Assembly: GCA_965249005.1 (NCBI GenBank) | Contig: CBDFLD010000017.1 | Span: forward strand, 310,001-374,000 | Reading direction: 5' to 3' | Origin: CBDFLD01 sp965249005 | GTDB taxonomy: Bacteria; Acidobacteriota; UBA6911 | Length of the DNA: 64,000 nt | In this document: piece by piece, positions 1-8,280 of the stretch | Numbering within the stretch: position 1 is the first letter of the stretch | Layout: each line of letters starts with the position of its first letter | Position numbers and translations under genes: made by a program | The notes under the pieces: model-generated | The model's database searches: none | The model's input: the letters and a program-made list of their open reading frames with translations, nothing else | Told to the model about the DNA's origin: nothing

Positions 1-2
1 AA

Positions 3-1496
3 GCTGCGCAGCAGGTCGAGCACTTGGCAGAACTCAGCCAGCAGATGGTCGACATGGTCTTCAGTCTGGGCGAGCTGGGGTTTCAGGAGTTTCAAACATC
101 GAGGTATCTCACCGGTATTCTCAGGAAAAACGGTTTCTCGATTCAAGAAGGCATCGCCGGGATTCCGACGGCGTGGCTTGCAACCTACGGATCGGGAAAA
201 CCCGTCATTTCTTTGGGCTCGGATATTGATTGTATTCCTCAGGCGTCACAGAGGCCGGGAGTCGCCTATCGATCCCCGATCGTGGACGGGGCACCAGGAC
301 ACGGCGAGGGTCATAACTCGGGTGTGCCACTCAACATCACGGCCGCGCTCGCAATCAAGGGCCTCATGGAGCGAGAGGGGATCGGCGGCACAATTCAGCT
401 GTGGCCCGGTGTGGCCGAAGAACAACTCGGAACAAAGGCCTATTATGTGCGTGCCGGCGTTTTTGGCGGGGTCGATGCGGTTCTCTATAATCACGTCAGC
501 AGCGGCTTCGGAACGGCTTGGGGCGATAGCAGAGGAAACGGCCTCGTTTCTGTCGAATATACCTTTGCGGGTGCCAGTGCTCACAGTGCAGGTGCTCCGT
601 GGCGCGGCCGAAGCGCACTCGATGCCGTTGAACTGATGAACATTGGGTGGAATTTTCGCCGTGAACACTTGCGCATCCAGCAACGATCGCATTACGTGGT
701 GACCAACGGCGGGGATCAGCCCAATGTCGTGCCCCGCAATGCATCAGTGTGGTATTTCTTCAGGGAGACGACGTATCCCCGGATCCGAGAGATGTGGGCC
801 ATTGGCGACCGGATGGCGGAGGCGGCCGCCATGATGACCGACACGGACGTCACCTCACGAGTACTGGGATCGGCCTGGACACCGCATATGAACAAGATCC
901 TCGCCGAGACGATCCATGCCAATATTGACAAGGTCGGGCTTCCCGAGTGGAGCGAGGACGACCAAAAATTGGCCAAAGCGCTGCAAAAGGAGCTGCAGGT
1001 GCCGGACAACGGACTGATTGCATCGATCCAACCCTTGCAGGGTAAGCCAAGTATTCCGGATGGTGAAAAGCGCGGGGGCGGATCGGACGATATTGGGGAC
1101 GTTTCTTGGACGGTGCCCACCGCCTCACTGTGGTTCCCGGCGAACATTGCCGCAGGTCCAGGCCATAGCTGGGCGAACGCGGTTGCCATGGCGACACCGA
1201 TTGCCCACAAAGGAGTCCTGGCTGGCGCAAAAGTCCAGGCCATGACCATGCTGGACTTGCTCCTGCGGCCGAATCTGTTGAAGGAATCGTGGAACTATTT
1301 TCGTGACAAACAAACGAGCGAATCCCAGTATGAGCCGCTCATCCGACCGAAAGACGAGCCGGCGATTTGGCTCAACGAGTCCATCATGAATCAGTACCGC
1401 CCGGTAATGCGCCCCTACTACTTTGACCCTTCCAGGTACAAGACCTACCTGCAACAACTCGGCATCCAGTATCCGACTGTTCGCTCCGATCCCTGA
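3..1496 (+). CDS. M20-family amidohydrolase, AbgB-like (5' end outside window)
   Basis: Zinc-dependent amidohydrolase of the M20 peptidase clan, closest in layout to AbgB (p-aminobenzoyl-glutamate hydrolase subunit B). The metal-binding stretch GHGEGHNSG lies about 90-100 residues into the visible protein, followed by AEEQLGTK with the catalytic Glu pair. An inserted dimerisation domain (around FAGASAHSAGAPWRGRSAL) comes next, and the distal metal ligand His is in GPGHSWANA. The frame is open from base 3 with no stop, and the visible N-terminus already lies in the catalytic domain. The TTG at 24 is therefore probably internal and the gene begins upstream, perhaps with a signal peptide. The substrate cannot be told from sequence; many exported relatives cleave aminoacyl or aromatic amides. 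Confidence 0.85.
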   Translation, partial: AAQQVEHLAELSQQMVDMVFSLGELGFQEFQTSRYLTGILRKNGFSIQEGIAGIPTAWLATYGSGKPVISLGSDIDCIPQASQRPGVAYRSPIVDGAPGHGEGHNSGVPLNITAALAIKGLMEREGIGGTIQLWPGVAEEQLGTKAYYVRAGVFGGVDAVLYNHVSSGFGTAWGDSRGNGLVSVEYTFAGASAHSAGAPWRGRSALDAVELMNIGWNFRREHLRIQQRSHYVVTNGGDQPNVVPRNASVWYFFRETTYPRIREMWAIGDRMAEAAAMMTDTDVTSRVLGSAWTPHMNKILAETIHANIDKVGLPEWSEDDQKLAKALQKELQVPDNGLIASIQPLQGKPSIPDGEKRGGGSDDIGDVSWTVPTASLWFPANIAAGPGHSWANAVAMATPIAHKGVLAGAKVQAMTMLDLLLRPNLLKESWNYFRDKQTSESQYEPLIRPKDEPAIWLNESIMNQYRPVMRPYYFDPSRYKTYLQQLGIQYPTVRSDP

Positions 1497-1513
1497 ATCT
1501 CCTTCTCTCGACT

Positions 1514-1549
1514 GGCGTTACTATATCTTGCAAATAGAGTAACGATGCC
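1514..1549 (+). terminator. hairpin after the amidohydrolase gene
   Basis: The sequence GGCGTTACT pairs with AGTAACGATGCC across a short AT-rich loop (GTTACT/AGTAAC, then GGC/GCC around a bulge). It begins 18 bases after the amidohydrolase stop. There is no clear T-run, so if it ends transcription it is not a textbook intrinsic terminator. Confidence 0.3.
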
Positions 1550-1635
1550 ACAAAGCTCGGTCGAAGAAGCTAGGGATGGTGTGTCTGCCTGGAGCAGTGC
1601 GCCAAATGATGCAACAGCCCTAAGGTGATCCACCC

Positions 1636-3090
1636 ATGCAAACTTTTGATCTGATCGTCATCGGTTCGGGTCCCGCGGGCCAGCGGGCGGCGATACAGGG
1701 GGCGAAGCTCGGCAAAAACGTCGCGCTGATCGAAAGAAGGGAGGTGGTCGGAGGGACCTGCATCAATACCGGTACGATTCCCAGCAAGACGATGAGAGAG
1801 GCCATTCTCCACCTATCGGGCTACCAGTACCACTCCGTCTACGGGGTCAATTATCGGGTCAAGGACAAGATCACGATGGCGGATATCGCTTTCCGTGTGC
1901 AGCATGTCATCAAGACAGAAGTGGACGTGATCAACGCACAACTATCGCGGAATGGCATCGAGGTTCTCAACGGGACGGCGAAGTTCCTCAACTCGTCTCG
2001 TCTGGAGGTCGAAAACACTCGCGGAAAGTCGGAATACGAGGCCTCGAGTATCATTGTCGCCACCGGCACGAGGCCGGCAGTCTCACCGAAGGTAGCGCTA
2101 AACGATTCCACCATCGTTGATTGTGACGGCATTCTTCGTCTCGAGACACTTCCCAAGACTTTGATTGTGGTCGGGGGTGGCGTGATTGGAGTGGAGTATG
2201 CCTCCATGTTTGCCGTACTCGGCGTCCGGGTGATTCTGATCGAAAAACGCCCGCGACTGCTCGAGTTTGCCGACACCGAAATGGTCGAGGCGCTCTCGTA
2301 TCATCTCAGGGATCGCCGGGTGACGATGCGGCTGAACGAGGAGGTCGACTCTGTCTCGGAAGATTCCGACGGGCGAGTGGTCGCGCTGCTGCAGAGCAAC
2401 AAGAAAGTCGCCGGCGATGTGCTTCTCTACGCTGTGGGTCGTCAAGGAAATGTCGACGATCTGTGCTTGGAGAACGCAGGGCTGGAATCCGATTCCCGCG
2501 GGCGCATTGCGGTCGATGCGGAGTACCGGACAGCGCAGCCGCATATCTTTGCCGTCGGCGATATCATCGGTTTTCCCAGTCTCGCGTCCGTTTCCATGGA
2601 GCAGGGGCGGATCGCAACCGGAAACGCCTTTGGATCCAAGGTCCACTCGAACCCGGCGAACTATCCTTACGGTATCTATACGATTCCGGAGATCTCTTTC
2701 GTCGGGAAAAACGAGGAACAGCTCACCGATGAGGACGTGCCCTACGAGGTGGGAGTCGCCTACTACCGGGAGATCGCCCGGGGACAGATCCGAGGAGATA
2801 CCACCGGACGTCTCAAGCTCATATTCCATCGAGACACCAAAGAGATTCTGGGTGTGCATATCATCGGTGAGGGGGCATCCGAGCTACTACACATAGGCCA
2901 GGCGGTGGTGAGTTTGAATGGCACGGTGGAGTACTTCGTGAATACCGTTTTCAACTACCCCACTCTGGCGGAGTGTTACAAGGCAGCCGCTTTCAATGGA
3001 CTCAACCGGCTGTCACATGAAGGCATGCAGAATGAAGAGGATCCGGTAGACGCGGCTCCGGTGCCCGAAACCGCCGGAACTCCCGCTTGA
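1636..3090 (+). CDS. sthA: soluble pyridine nucleotide transhydrogenase SthA
   Basis: Cytosolic FAD enzyme that moves hydride between NADPH and NAD+, balancing the two pools. The order is that of flavoprotein disulfide reductases: FAD-binding VIGSGPAG near residue 8, NAD-binding VVGGGVIGVEYA near 178, the second FAD motif FAVGDIIG near 305, and a C-terminal dimerisation domain. The redox-active disulfide is absent: the site reads CINTGTIPSKT, with Thr where lipoamide dehydrogenase has its second Cys. This is the hallmark of SthA/UdhA. The length of 484 residues is slightly above the usual 465, owing to a Pro/Glu-rich tail. AAGGTGA precedes the ATG by 8 bases. The ROK-like gene follows after 9 bases and is probably co-transcribed. 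Confidence 0.93.
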   Translation: MQTFDLIVIGSGPAGQRAAIQGAKLGKNVALIERREVVGGTCINTGTIPSKTMREAILHLSGYQYHSVYGVNYRVKDKITMADIAFRVQHVIKTEVDVINAQLSRNGIEVLNGTAKFLNSSRLEVENTRGKSEYEASSIIVATGTRPAVSPKVALNDSTIVDCDGILRLETLPKTLIVVGGGVIGVEYASMFAVLGVRVILIEKRPRLLEFADTEMVEALSYHLRDRRVTMRLNEEVDSVSEDSDGRVVALLQSNKKVAGDVLLYAVGRQGNVDDLCLENAGLESDSRGRIAVDAEYRTAQPHIFAVGDIIGFPSLASVSMEQGRIATGNAFGSKVHSNPANYPYGIYTIPEISFVGKNEEQLTDEDVPYEVGVAYYREIARGQIRGDTTGRLKLIFHRDTKEILGVHIIGEGASELLHIGQAVVSLNGTVEYFVNTVFNYPTLAECYKAAAFNGLNRLSHEGMQNEEDPVDAAPVPETAGTPA

Positions 3091-3099
3091 CGGTCTCAG

Positions 3100-4011
3100 A
3101 TGAAGACTATCGGTTTATATGCGAGTGACCACCTCTCGGCGGCTTTGACCGAAGGTCAAAGTATTGTGGGCCCGATCCACAGATTTCCGGATGGGGATGC
3201 GGATTCGGACTTTCTGGCCGGGTTCCCCGCCGAAGAAATCTTGAAACTCCTGCTCAAACTTGCCGAGACTGCCCGCGCCGGGAGCCCAATCGACGCCGTC
3301 GGCGTCGGGTTCCCCGGGGTTATCGTAGACGGTGTTTTCGAAGATTCGCCCGAGTTGCCTCAGATGAAAGGGCTGAACCTGGCCGTGGCCCTGGGGTACC
3401 TCGTTGGCCGGAAGACAGATAGGGAAACGCCGGTTGTCGTGGTCGACGATGCGGACGCCCTCGCTGCCGGACTTGCCGCCAGGTATGGTCAGCTCGAGAA
3501 GATCGTTCGGGTCTGGACTCTGGGTGAAAGCGTAGGTTTCGGGCGATATCCCAGGGTTGACCGGGCTGGAGAGGGCGGGCACTCGGTCGTAACTCTCGAT
3601 CCGAAGGAGCGTTTCTGTCACTGCGGAGGGCTCGGTCACCTGGATGGGATCGTCGGCCATCGATCGATGCGTCTCCGCTTCCTGGACCTGGAGCCCGAGG
3701 AAATCTTCGACGCCTCCAACGCACAGGATCCCCGTCTGGCTGCGTTCGTAAAGTACTGGCACCGCGCGCTCGCCGCCGCTTCCGCGAACAGCATCCATAT
3801 GGAGGGACCGGGAAGATTCTTTTTTTCCGGGGCCAACTCCAGGTTCGTGCGAAAAGAGCTCTTGCAGATCTATCTGGCCGAGATGGTCAAGATGAGCCCA
3901 TTGGGTGGAAGTTCGCTGGGAATTGTCTCTGCAAGCGACGAGTTGGGTATCATCGGAGCGGCCCTGGCCGCAAACTCCCCCAGCCTTACTCCGGAACTGG
4001 CCTGCACCTAA
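3100..4011 (+). CDS. ROK-fold (sugar kinase-like) protein with degenerate motifs
   Basis: A 303-residue protein with the ROK arrangement: the inter-domain acidic motif VVVDDADALAAG (residues 113-124), EGGH (158-161) and a zinc-binding-like segment CHCGGLGHLDG (173-183). Two hallmarks are altered. The N-terminal phosphate-binding DxGxT loop is missing (the start reads MKTIGLYASDHLSAAL), and the usual CxCGxxGCxE zinc motif has His in place of the third Cys and Asp for the final Glu. It lies 9 bases after sthA, so it is likely the second gene of that operon. Kinase activity is doubtful; it could be a sugar-sensing or structural relative, or a divergent polyphosphate/ATP glucokinase. Confidence 0.6.
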   Translation: MKTIGLYASDHLSAALTEGQSIVGPIHRFPDGDADSDFLAGFPAEEILKLLLKLAETARAGSPIDAVGVGFPGVIVDGVFEDSPELPQMKGLNLAVALGYLVGRKTDRETPVVVVDDADALAAGLAARYGQLEKIVRVWTLGESVGFGRYPRVDRAGEGGHSVVTLDPKERFCHCGGLGHLDGIVGHRSMRLRFLDLEPEEIFDASNAQDPRLAAFVKYWHRALAAASANSIHMEGPGRFFFSGANSRFVRKELLQIYLAEMVKMSPLGGSSLGIVSASDELGIIGAALAANSPSLTPELACT

Positions 4012-4117
4012 GTACTCCTGTTTTCGAATACGCGTTGAAGGGGCGGAGACCGCTTGCCGGCAAGCGCACGGCGGAAAGGTTGCCACTGCCTCACGTTGGT
4101 TGTAATCTACCGTCTTC

Positions 4118-5065
4118 ATGAACGACGAAGATCTTCGCATTGTCTCGCTGCTTCCCGCCGCGACCGAAATCGTGTGCGCCCTCGGTTTGCAAGACGCCCT
4201 CGTCGGTATCACGCATGAATGTGATTATCCCCACTCGGTGAAATCAAAACCCTGTTTGACCTCGACTGGAATCGAAAGCTCCGCCTCGAGCATGGAGATT
4301 GACCATGCGGTTCGGAGCCAGCTCGACGGGCACGGATCCATTTACGAGCTGGACGAACGGGCGCTCAACCTCCAGGATCCGAATCTGGTCCTGACGCAGG
4401 ACCTGTGTGAGGTGTGCGCCGTCCATTACGATCAGGTGCAAAAAGCAATCCGGATCCAGGAGGAAGGGGATGTACGGATTGCGTCCTTGGAACCGAAGAC
4501 CATCGCCGAGATCTTCGACACCGTGCGCACCATTGGCGGTCTGACCGCGAGGACGGAGGTAGCGACCACCATCGTCGAGGAGCTCTCCGGGCGAATCCAA
4601 AGAATCGAGGCTTCTCTCTCGCGACTCGATCGCCGGCCGCGGGTACTGATGCTCGAGTGGCTCGATCCACTCTTTGCCCCCGGACACTGGGTGCCGGAAC
4701 AAGTTGCCATTGCAGGCGGGGAGCTTGGCTTCGGGACTGCGGGGAAGCCTTCGTTCGTCATCACGCAAGAGCAAATCGTCGAGTACGGTCCGGAAGTCAT
4801 TATTTTGATTCCATGTGGGTTCTACAAGGAGGACATCATTCGCGAGTGGAGCAAGACCGGTCTCGCCGGTTTGCGCGGCCTGCCTGCCTTTGACGCCGGC
4901 GAGGTTTGGGCAACGGATGCGTCCGCGTATTTTAGCCGTCCCGGGCCCCGCATTGTCGATGGGATCGAAATCCTCACTCGAATTCTGCATCCTGAGATCT
5001 TTGGTGCCCCCACCGACACCGAAGCCGTCCGCGTACCAGTCCCAAAGGACAAACCTAGCGGCTGA
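4118..5065 (+). CDS. BtuF-like periplasmic-binding-fold protein without signal peptide
   Basis: A 315-residue class III substrate-binding-fold protein, related to the cobalamin/haem binding proteins of ABC importers. It opens directly with RIVSLLPAATEIVCALG, the normal first strand and helix of the mature domain, with no signal peptide or lipobox. A second lobe follows from about residue 180 (RVLMLEWLDPLFAPGHW). Cytosolic members of this family are widespread and stand alone, as here: no permease or ATPase gene is adjacent. The ligand is unknown; corrinoid binding is inferred from family resemblance only. The gene has its own 106-base upstream gap and a stem-loop after its stop. Confidence 0.75.
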   Translation: MNDEDLRIVSLLPAATEIVCALGLQDALVGITHECDYPHSVKSKPCLTSTGIESSASSMEIDHAVRSQLDGHGSIYELDERALNLQDPNLVLTQDLCEVCAVHYDQVQKAIRIQEEGDVRIASLEPKTIAEIFDTVRTIGGLTARTEVATTIVEELSGRIQRIEASLSRLDRRPRVLMLEWLDPLFAPGHWVPEQVAIAGGELGFGTAGKPSFVITQEQIVEYGPEVIILIPCGFYKEDIIREWSKTGLAGLRGLPAFDAGEVWATDASAYFSRPGPRIVDGIEILTRILHPEIFGAPTDTEAVRVPVPKDKPSG

Positions 5066-5097
5066 TCAGCGACAGCGGCTAGCGCCGAGCGGAAAGC

Positions 5098-5114
5098 GCC
5101 TCGCAAAGCGAGGC
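5098..5114 (+). terminator. perfect 7-bp hairpin after the BtuF-like gene
   Basis: GCCTCGC, a loop of AAA, then GCGAGGC, starting 33 bases past the stop codon. A strong GC stem fits a terminator or attenuator, but the following bases (AAACTCTTG) give no uridine run. Confidence 0.4.
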
Positions 5115-5135
5115 AAACTCTTGTATCATGAGTTT

Positions 5136-5162
5136 TTGGTCGGCATCGGTCTGCTGTAGATA
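5136..5162 (+). promoter_or_regulatory. possible promoter of the SRP RNA gene
   Basis: TTGGTC (5136-5141) and TAGATA (5157-5162) are separated by 15 bases, placing a start near the predicted 5' end of the SRP RNA at about 5167. The spacing is shorter than ideal, so this is only a candidate. Confidence 0.3.
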
Positions 5163-5166
5163 CTGA

Positions 5167-5270
5167 CGAGCTCCGGGCCCTGTGCAATATGGCCCTCGAA
5201 CCATGTCAGGTCCGGAAGGAAGCAGCATTAAGAGGATCGCCTTATGTGCTGCAGGTCTCCCGGGGCTCGG
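5167..5270 (+). ncRNA. ffs: signal recognition particle RNA, bacterial small (4.5S) type
   Basis: The apical domain carries the diagnostic GTCAGGTCCGGAAGGAAGCA (5204-5223), containing the conserved symmetric loop and GGAA tetraloop that bind Ffh. The ends pair as a long hairpin: GAGCTCCGGG at 5168 with CTCCCGGGGCTC ending at 5268. About 104 nt is the size of the E. coli 4.5S RNA. It sits 12 bases upstream of the dnaX start, a neighbourhood seen in many bacteria. The RNA with Ffh targets nascent membrane proteins to FtsY and SecYEG. Confidence 0.93.
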
Positions 5271-5281
5271 CCCATCTTCCT

Positions 5282-6994
5282 ATGCAATATCAAGTTCTGG
5301 CCCGAAAATGGCGCCCTGGAAGCTTTGAAGAGCTCGTCGGTCAGCCCCATGTTTCGCGGACGCTCACCAATGCTCTGAAGACCGGCAGGCTCGCCCATGC
5401 GTTTCTGTTTTCAGGTCCTCGCGGCAGTGGTAAGACGACAACCGCGCGAATACTGGCGAAAGCCCTGGATTGCCAAGAAGGAAAGGTAGCCGAACCGTGC
5501 GGCAAATGCGCGGCTTGCCTGGAGATCGCGGCCGGGACGTGCATCGACGTCCTCGAAATCGATGCGGCTTCGAATCGGGGTATTGACGAGATTCGTGATC
5601 TCCGGGAAAAGGTCCGATACAACCCCGCCCGGGACCCGTACAAGATCTTCATCATCGACGAAGTGCACATGTTGACGCCGGAGGCCTTCAATGCTCTTCT
5701 GAAAACGTTGGAGGAACCGCCAGGCCACGTGGTCTTTATCCTGGCGACGACCGAGTATCACAAGATTCCTGCCACAATTCTGTCCCGCTGCCAGCAATAC
5801 AGCTTCAAGCTCATAGCCTTCGATCTCATTCTCGGACGGCTCCAGCAGATCGCGAAGGCCGAGAAAATCGAAATCAGCGTGCCGGCTCTCGAGCAGATCG
5901 CATTCTCCAGCGGCGGCAGCATGCGCGATGCCATGTCCGCGTTCGACCAGGTGATCGCCTTCAGTGGTTCCACCGTTCGCGACGAAGATGTCCCGATGCT
6001 TCTTGGGCTTGTGGCTCCCAAGTTGCTGCACGATGTGGCGCAGGCGATTGCCGAGCACGACACTCAAAAGATCCTCAGCATGGTTTCCAGTCTCGTGGAG
6101 GAGGGGCACGATCTCCAGAATTTCTGCGAAAGCCTGCTGGGCCGCCTTCGAAACCTGATGGTCGTCAAGACCGGCGTCTCGGAGGTCTCAATTCTAGGCA
6201 TACCCCAGAGTCTCGTTCCGGAGCTTGAAAAACAGGCGAAATTGTTCAGCCGGGAGGACCTGATCCGGATTTTTGATGCGCTCCTCAAGGTGAGGACCGA
6301 GCTCAAGTATTCGGTGAACGCGCGCTTTCAATTGGAGATGGGCCTGATCGAGGTTTCTCAAATTGCCCGCATGAGAGCATTGGAGGACCTCATCGCCGAC
6401 TTTGCCTCGCTCGTGCAAGGGGAGACGACGCCTGGGAACCCGTCAGGCGGATCCGGAATGAAAGATGGAAGCCACCGCCCCCTTCCTTCCTCGGGATCTG
6501 GTGGGGATCGGAGCACGACCCGCGGCCCTGCTCGAGCCGGAGGCACCGATCCTTCGTTCACAGAGGACCGGCCTGCACAGGGCAAGATTCACCACGAGTT
6601 TTCCGCCAGCGCGACCCCATCACCTGATCTTCTAATGGAAAAGGCTCTGGGTCTGATCGAGAAACAATCGCTCGTGTCGATTCTGAAGGAAATACCCGTG
6701 AAAGAGATAAACGGGGACACGGTCACGTTGAACTTGGCCGATACCAATGGATTCTATCAGAAACAAATCAGAGAAAACCTGCCGCTCATTTCCGAGGCGA
6801 CAAGCCGGGTCGCCGGCCGAAGGATCCGGGTGGAGCTCCATGTCGGCGACCGCGAAGCCGATTCAGCCTCCGCCCAGGAGCCGCAGCAGTTGGCACGCGA
6901 TGACGATGTGCTGGCGCGGGCGAAGCGGGAACCGGTGGTTCAATCCTTCCTCGATATGTTTCCTGGCCACGTGCGGGCCGAGGACCTCGAGTGA
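5282..6994 (+). CDS. dnaX: DNA polymerase III subunit gamma/tau
   Basis: Clamp-loader ATPase of the replicative polymerase, 570 residues from this ATG. The N-terminus (MQYQVLARKWRP) is the canonical start; the Walker A GPRGSGKTT follows near residue 45, then the four-Cys zinc module ending CGKCAAC, Walker B DEVHML and sensor motifs. After about residue 380 comes a low-complexity Gly/Ser/Pro linker and then a C-terminal domain. The frame stays open upstream to 5189, but that stretch is the SRP RNA, so the upstream start is rejected. I saw no A-rich slippery heptamer that would produce a shorter gamma form. The stop overlaps the recR start. Confidence 0.95.
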   Translation: MQYQVLARKWRPGSFEELVGQPHVSRTLTNALKTGRLAHAFLFSGPRGSGKTTTARILAKALDCQEGKVAEPCGKCAACLEIAAGTCIDVLEIDAASNRGIDEIRDLREKVRYNPARDPYKIFIIDEVHMLTPEAFNALLKTLEEPPGHVVFILATTEYHKIPATILSRCQQYSFKLIAFDLILGRLQQIAKAEKIEISVPALEQIAFSSGGSMRDAMSAFDQVIAFSGSTVRDEDVPMLLGLVAPKLLHDVAQAIAEHDTQKILSMVSSLVEEGHDLQNFCESLLGRLRNLMVVKTGVSEVSILGIPQSLVPELEKQAKLFSREDLIRIFDALLKVRTELKYSVNARFQLEMGLIEVSQIARMRALEDLIADFASLVQGETTPGNPSGGSGMKDGSHRPLPSSGSGGDRSTTRGPARAGGTDPSFTEDRPAQGKIHHEFSASATPSPDLLMEKALGLIEKQSLVSILKEIPVKEINGDTVTLNLADTNGFYQKQIRENLPLISEATSRVAGRRIRVELHVGDREADSASAQEPQQLARDDDVLARAKREPVVQSFLDMFPGHVRAEDLE

Positions 6995-7593
6995 TGCGTG
7001 ACTATGCGGAACCGATTGCGCGATTGATCGACGAGTTCCGCAAGATGCCAGGAATCGGTCAGAAGACGGCGCAGCGGCTGGCGTTCAGTGTGCTTCGACG
7101 CTCTCGGGAGGAAGCACAACATCTGTCTCAGGCGATAATGGAGGTCAAAGACAAGATCGGCTCCTGCTCGCGCTGCAACAATCTGTCGGATTCTGATCCT
7201 TGTCATTTCTGCGGCAGTCCGGACCGGTCCGACGATGTGGTCTGCGTGGTGGAAGAACCTCACGACATACTATCGATCGAAAAAACCCGAGAGTACCGTG
7301 GCCGCTATCATGTGCTTCATGGCGCCCTATCTCCCCTCAATGGCATCGGCCCCGGGGAACTACGGCTAAAAAACCTGCTCGAAAGACTCAAGGAAGGTCA
7401 GGTACAAGAAGTCATCGTCGCCACCAATCCGAACGTTGAGGGCGAGGCGACCGCCATCTACCTCGCGAAGTTGCTCAAACCGGTCGGTGTCCGGGTCAGC
7501 CGCATTGCGCTCGGCGTGCCCATCGGAAGCGATCTGGAATTTGTGGACGAAGTCACCATGTCGAAAGCGATGGAGGGCCGGCGAGAGCTGTGA
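6994..7593 (+). CDS. recR: recombination mediator RecR
   Basis: RecR of the RecFOR pathway, which helps load RecA at single-strand gaps. At 199 residues it matches the family. It has the helix-hairpin-helix PGIGQKTAQRLAF near residue 20, a four-Cys zinc finger (CSRC...CHFC, about residues 53-70), a Toprim domain starting at VCVVEEP and the C-terminal GVPIGSDLEFVDEVT Walker-like segment. The ATG shares one base with the dnaX stop (TGATG); a GTG three bases earlier is possible but the ATG fits homologues better. The usual ybaB gene between dnaX and recR is absent here. Confidence 0.95.
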   Translation: MRDYAEPIARLIDEFRKMPGIGQKTAQRLAFSVLRRSREEAQHLSQAIMEVKDKIGSCSRCNNLSDSDPCHFCGSPDRSDDVVCVVEEPHDILSIEKTREYRGRYHVLHGALSPLNGIGPGELRLKNLLERLKEGQVQEVIVATNPNVEGEATAIYLAKLLKPVGVRVSRIALGVPIGSDLEFVDEVTMSKAMEGRREL

Positions 7594-7600
7594 GACCCTC

Positions 7601-7620
7601 GACGCCAGACGCCAGACGCC
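7601..7620. repeat. 7-nt tandem repeat GACGCCA (2.9 copies)
   Basis: GACGCCA GACGCCA GACGCC fills the gap between the convergent recR and moaE genes, its last base being part of the moaE stop. It resembles in unit length the TAGCTGA array before gap. Confidence 0.7.
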
Positions 7621-8030
7621 TAGTTTCCCGTCTCGATCCAGACCTCCCCATCATCATAGAACTCCTTCTTCCATATGGGGACGATCTTCTTCAGAGTATC
7701 AATGGTGAATTGACAGGCTTCGAAGGCCGCCTTGCGATGGGCTGAGGCTACCACGATCCCGACGCTGCAATCGCAGTGTTGGAGGCGTCCCAGCCGATGG
7801 ACGATCGCAATTGCTCGGATCGAATAGCTATTCTTGGCCAAGGCGCCGACTTCTTCCAGTTTTTTCAAGGCCATCGATTCATAGGCGTGGTATTCCAAAA
7901 ACCGGACCTCCTTCCCGCGAGCGTTGTTGCGGACTATGCCCTCGAAGGTTGCCACCGCCCCATCCTCGGGCCGGACCAGCGCGTCGCGCACGGACGAGAG
8001 GTTGATCGGATCTCGGGTCAGCGCGTACAT
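7620..8030 (-). CDS. moaE: molybdopterin synthase catalytic subunit MoaE
   Basis: Large subunit of molybdopterin synthase, which converts cyclic pyranopterin monophosphate to molybdopterin using sulfur carried by MoaD. The 136 residues include the conserved FEGIVRNNARGKEV loop, YHAYESMALKKL, the central IVHRLGRL strand and the active-site region SAHRKAAFEAC, and WKKEFYDDGEVWIE at the C-terminus with its conserved Lys. It lies 4 bases after moaD and is translationally linked to it. Molybdenum-cofactor use is implied, although no molybdoenzyme gene is in the window. Confidence 0.95.
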   Translation of the reverse strand: MYALTRDPINLSSVRDALVRPEDGAVATFEGIVRNNARGKEVRFLEYHAYESMALKKLEEVGALAKNSYSIRAIAIVHRLGRLQHCDCSVGIVVASAHRKAAFEACQFTIDTLKKIVPIWKKEFYDDGEVWIETGN

Positions 8031-8034
8031 ACAG

Positions 8035-8280
8035 CTATCCTCCGCTCACCGGTGGGAAAAAGGCTATTTCGTCTCCATCGTGCACGGCTGCGCTCGGTTT
8101 TGCAAATTCGGAGTTGACAGCGAAGAGCACTGAGGCCCGATGCTGTTCGAGTCGGGGATAGCTACGGGTGAATTCGTCGAAAATGGCCTCGACATCGGAG
8201 TAGCGGCCGCCGTCCACTTCGGTTTCCCGGAATCCGGTAATGTCAGCCAGGGAGGCAAAAAACAGTACCTTGATGCTCAT
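8035..8280 (-). CDS. moaD: molybdopterin synthase sulfur carrier subunit MoaD
   Basis: An 81-residue ubiquitin-fold sulfur carrier ending in the obligatory Gly-Gly (FPPVSGG), which is adenylated by MoeB and thiocarboxylated. The start MSIKVLFFASLADITG is typical of the family. Its ATG overlaps the stop of dacB by one base (TGATG), and moaE follows after 4 bases, so the two synthase subunits are made together at the end of the dacB operon. Confidence 0.93.
   Translation of the reverse strand: MSIKVLFFASLADITGFRETEVDGGRYSDVEAIFDEFTRSYPRLEQHRASVLFAVNSEFAKPSAAVHDGDEIAFFPPVSGG

Noticed and set aside
5189..5281. Longer dnaX start at 5189
   Set aside because: The added codons lie within the SRP RNA; homologues begin at MQYQVLARKWRP (5282).
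5282..6994. Programmed frameshift in dnaX
   Set aside because: No A-AAA-AAG type slippery sequence was found; the longest suitable A run is four bases.
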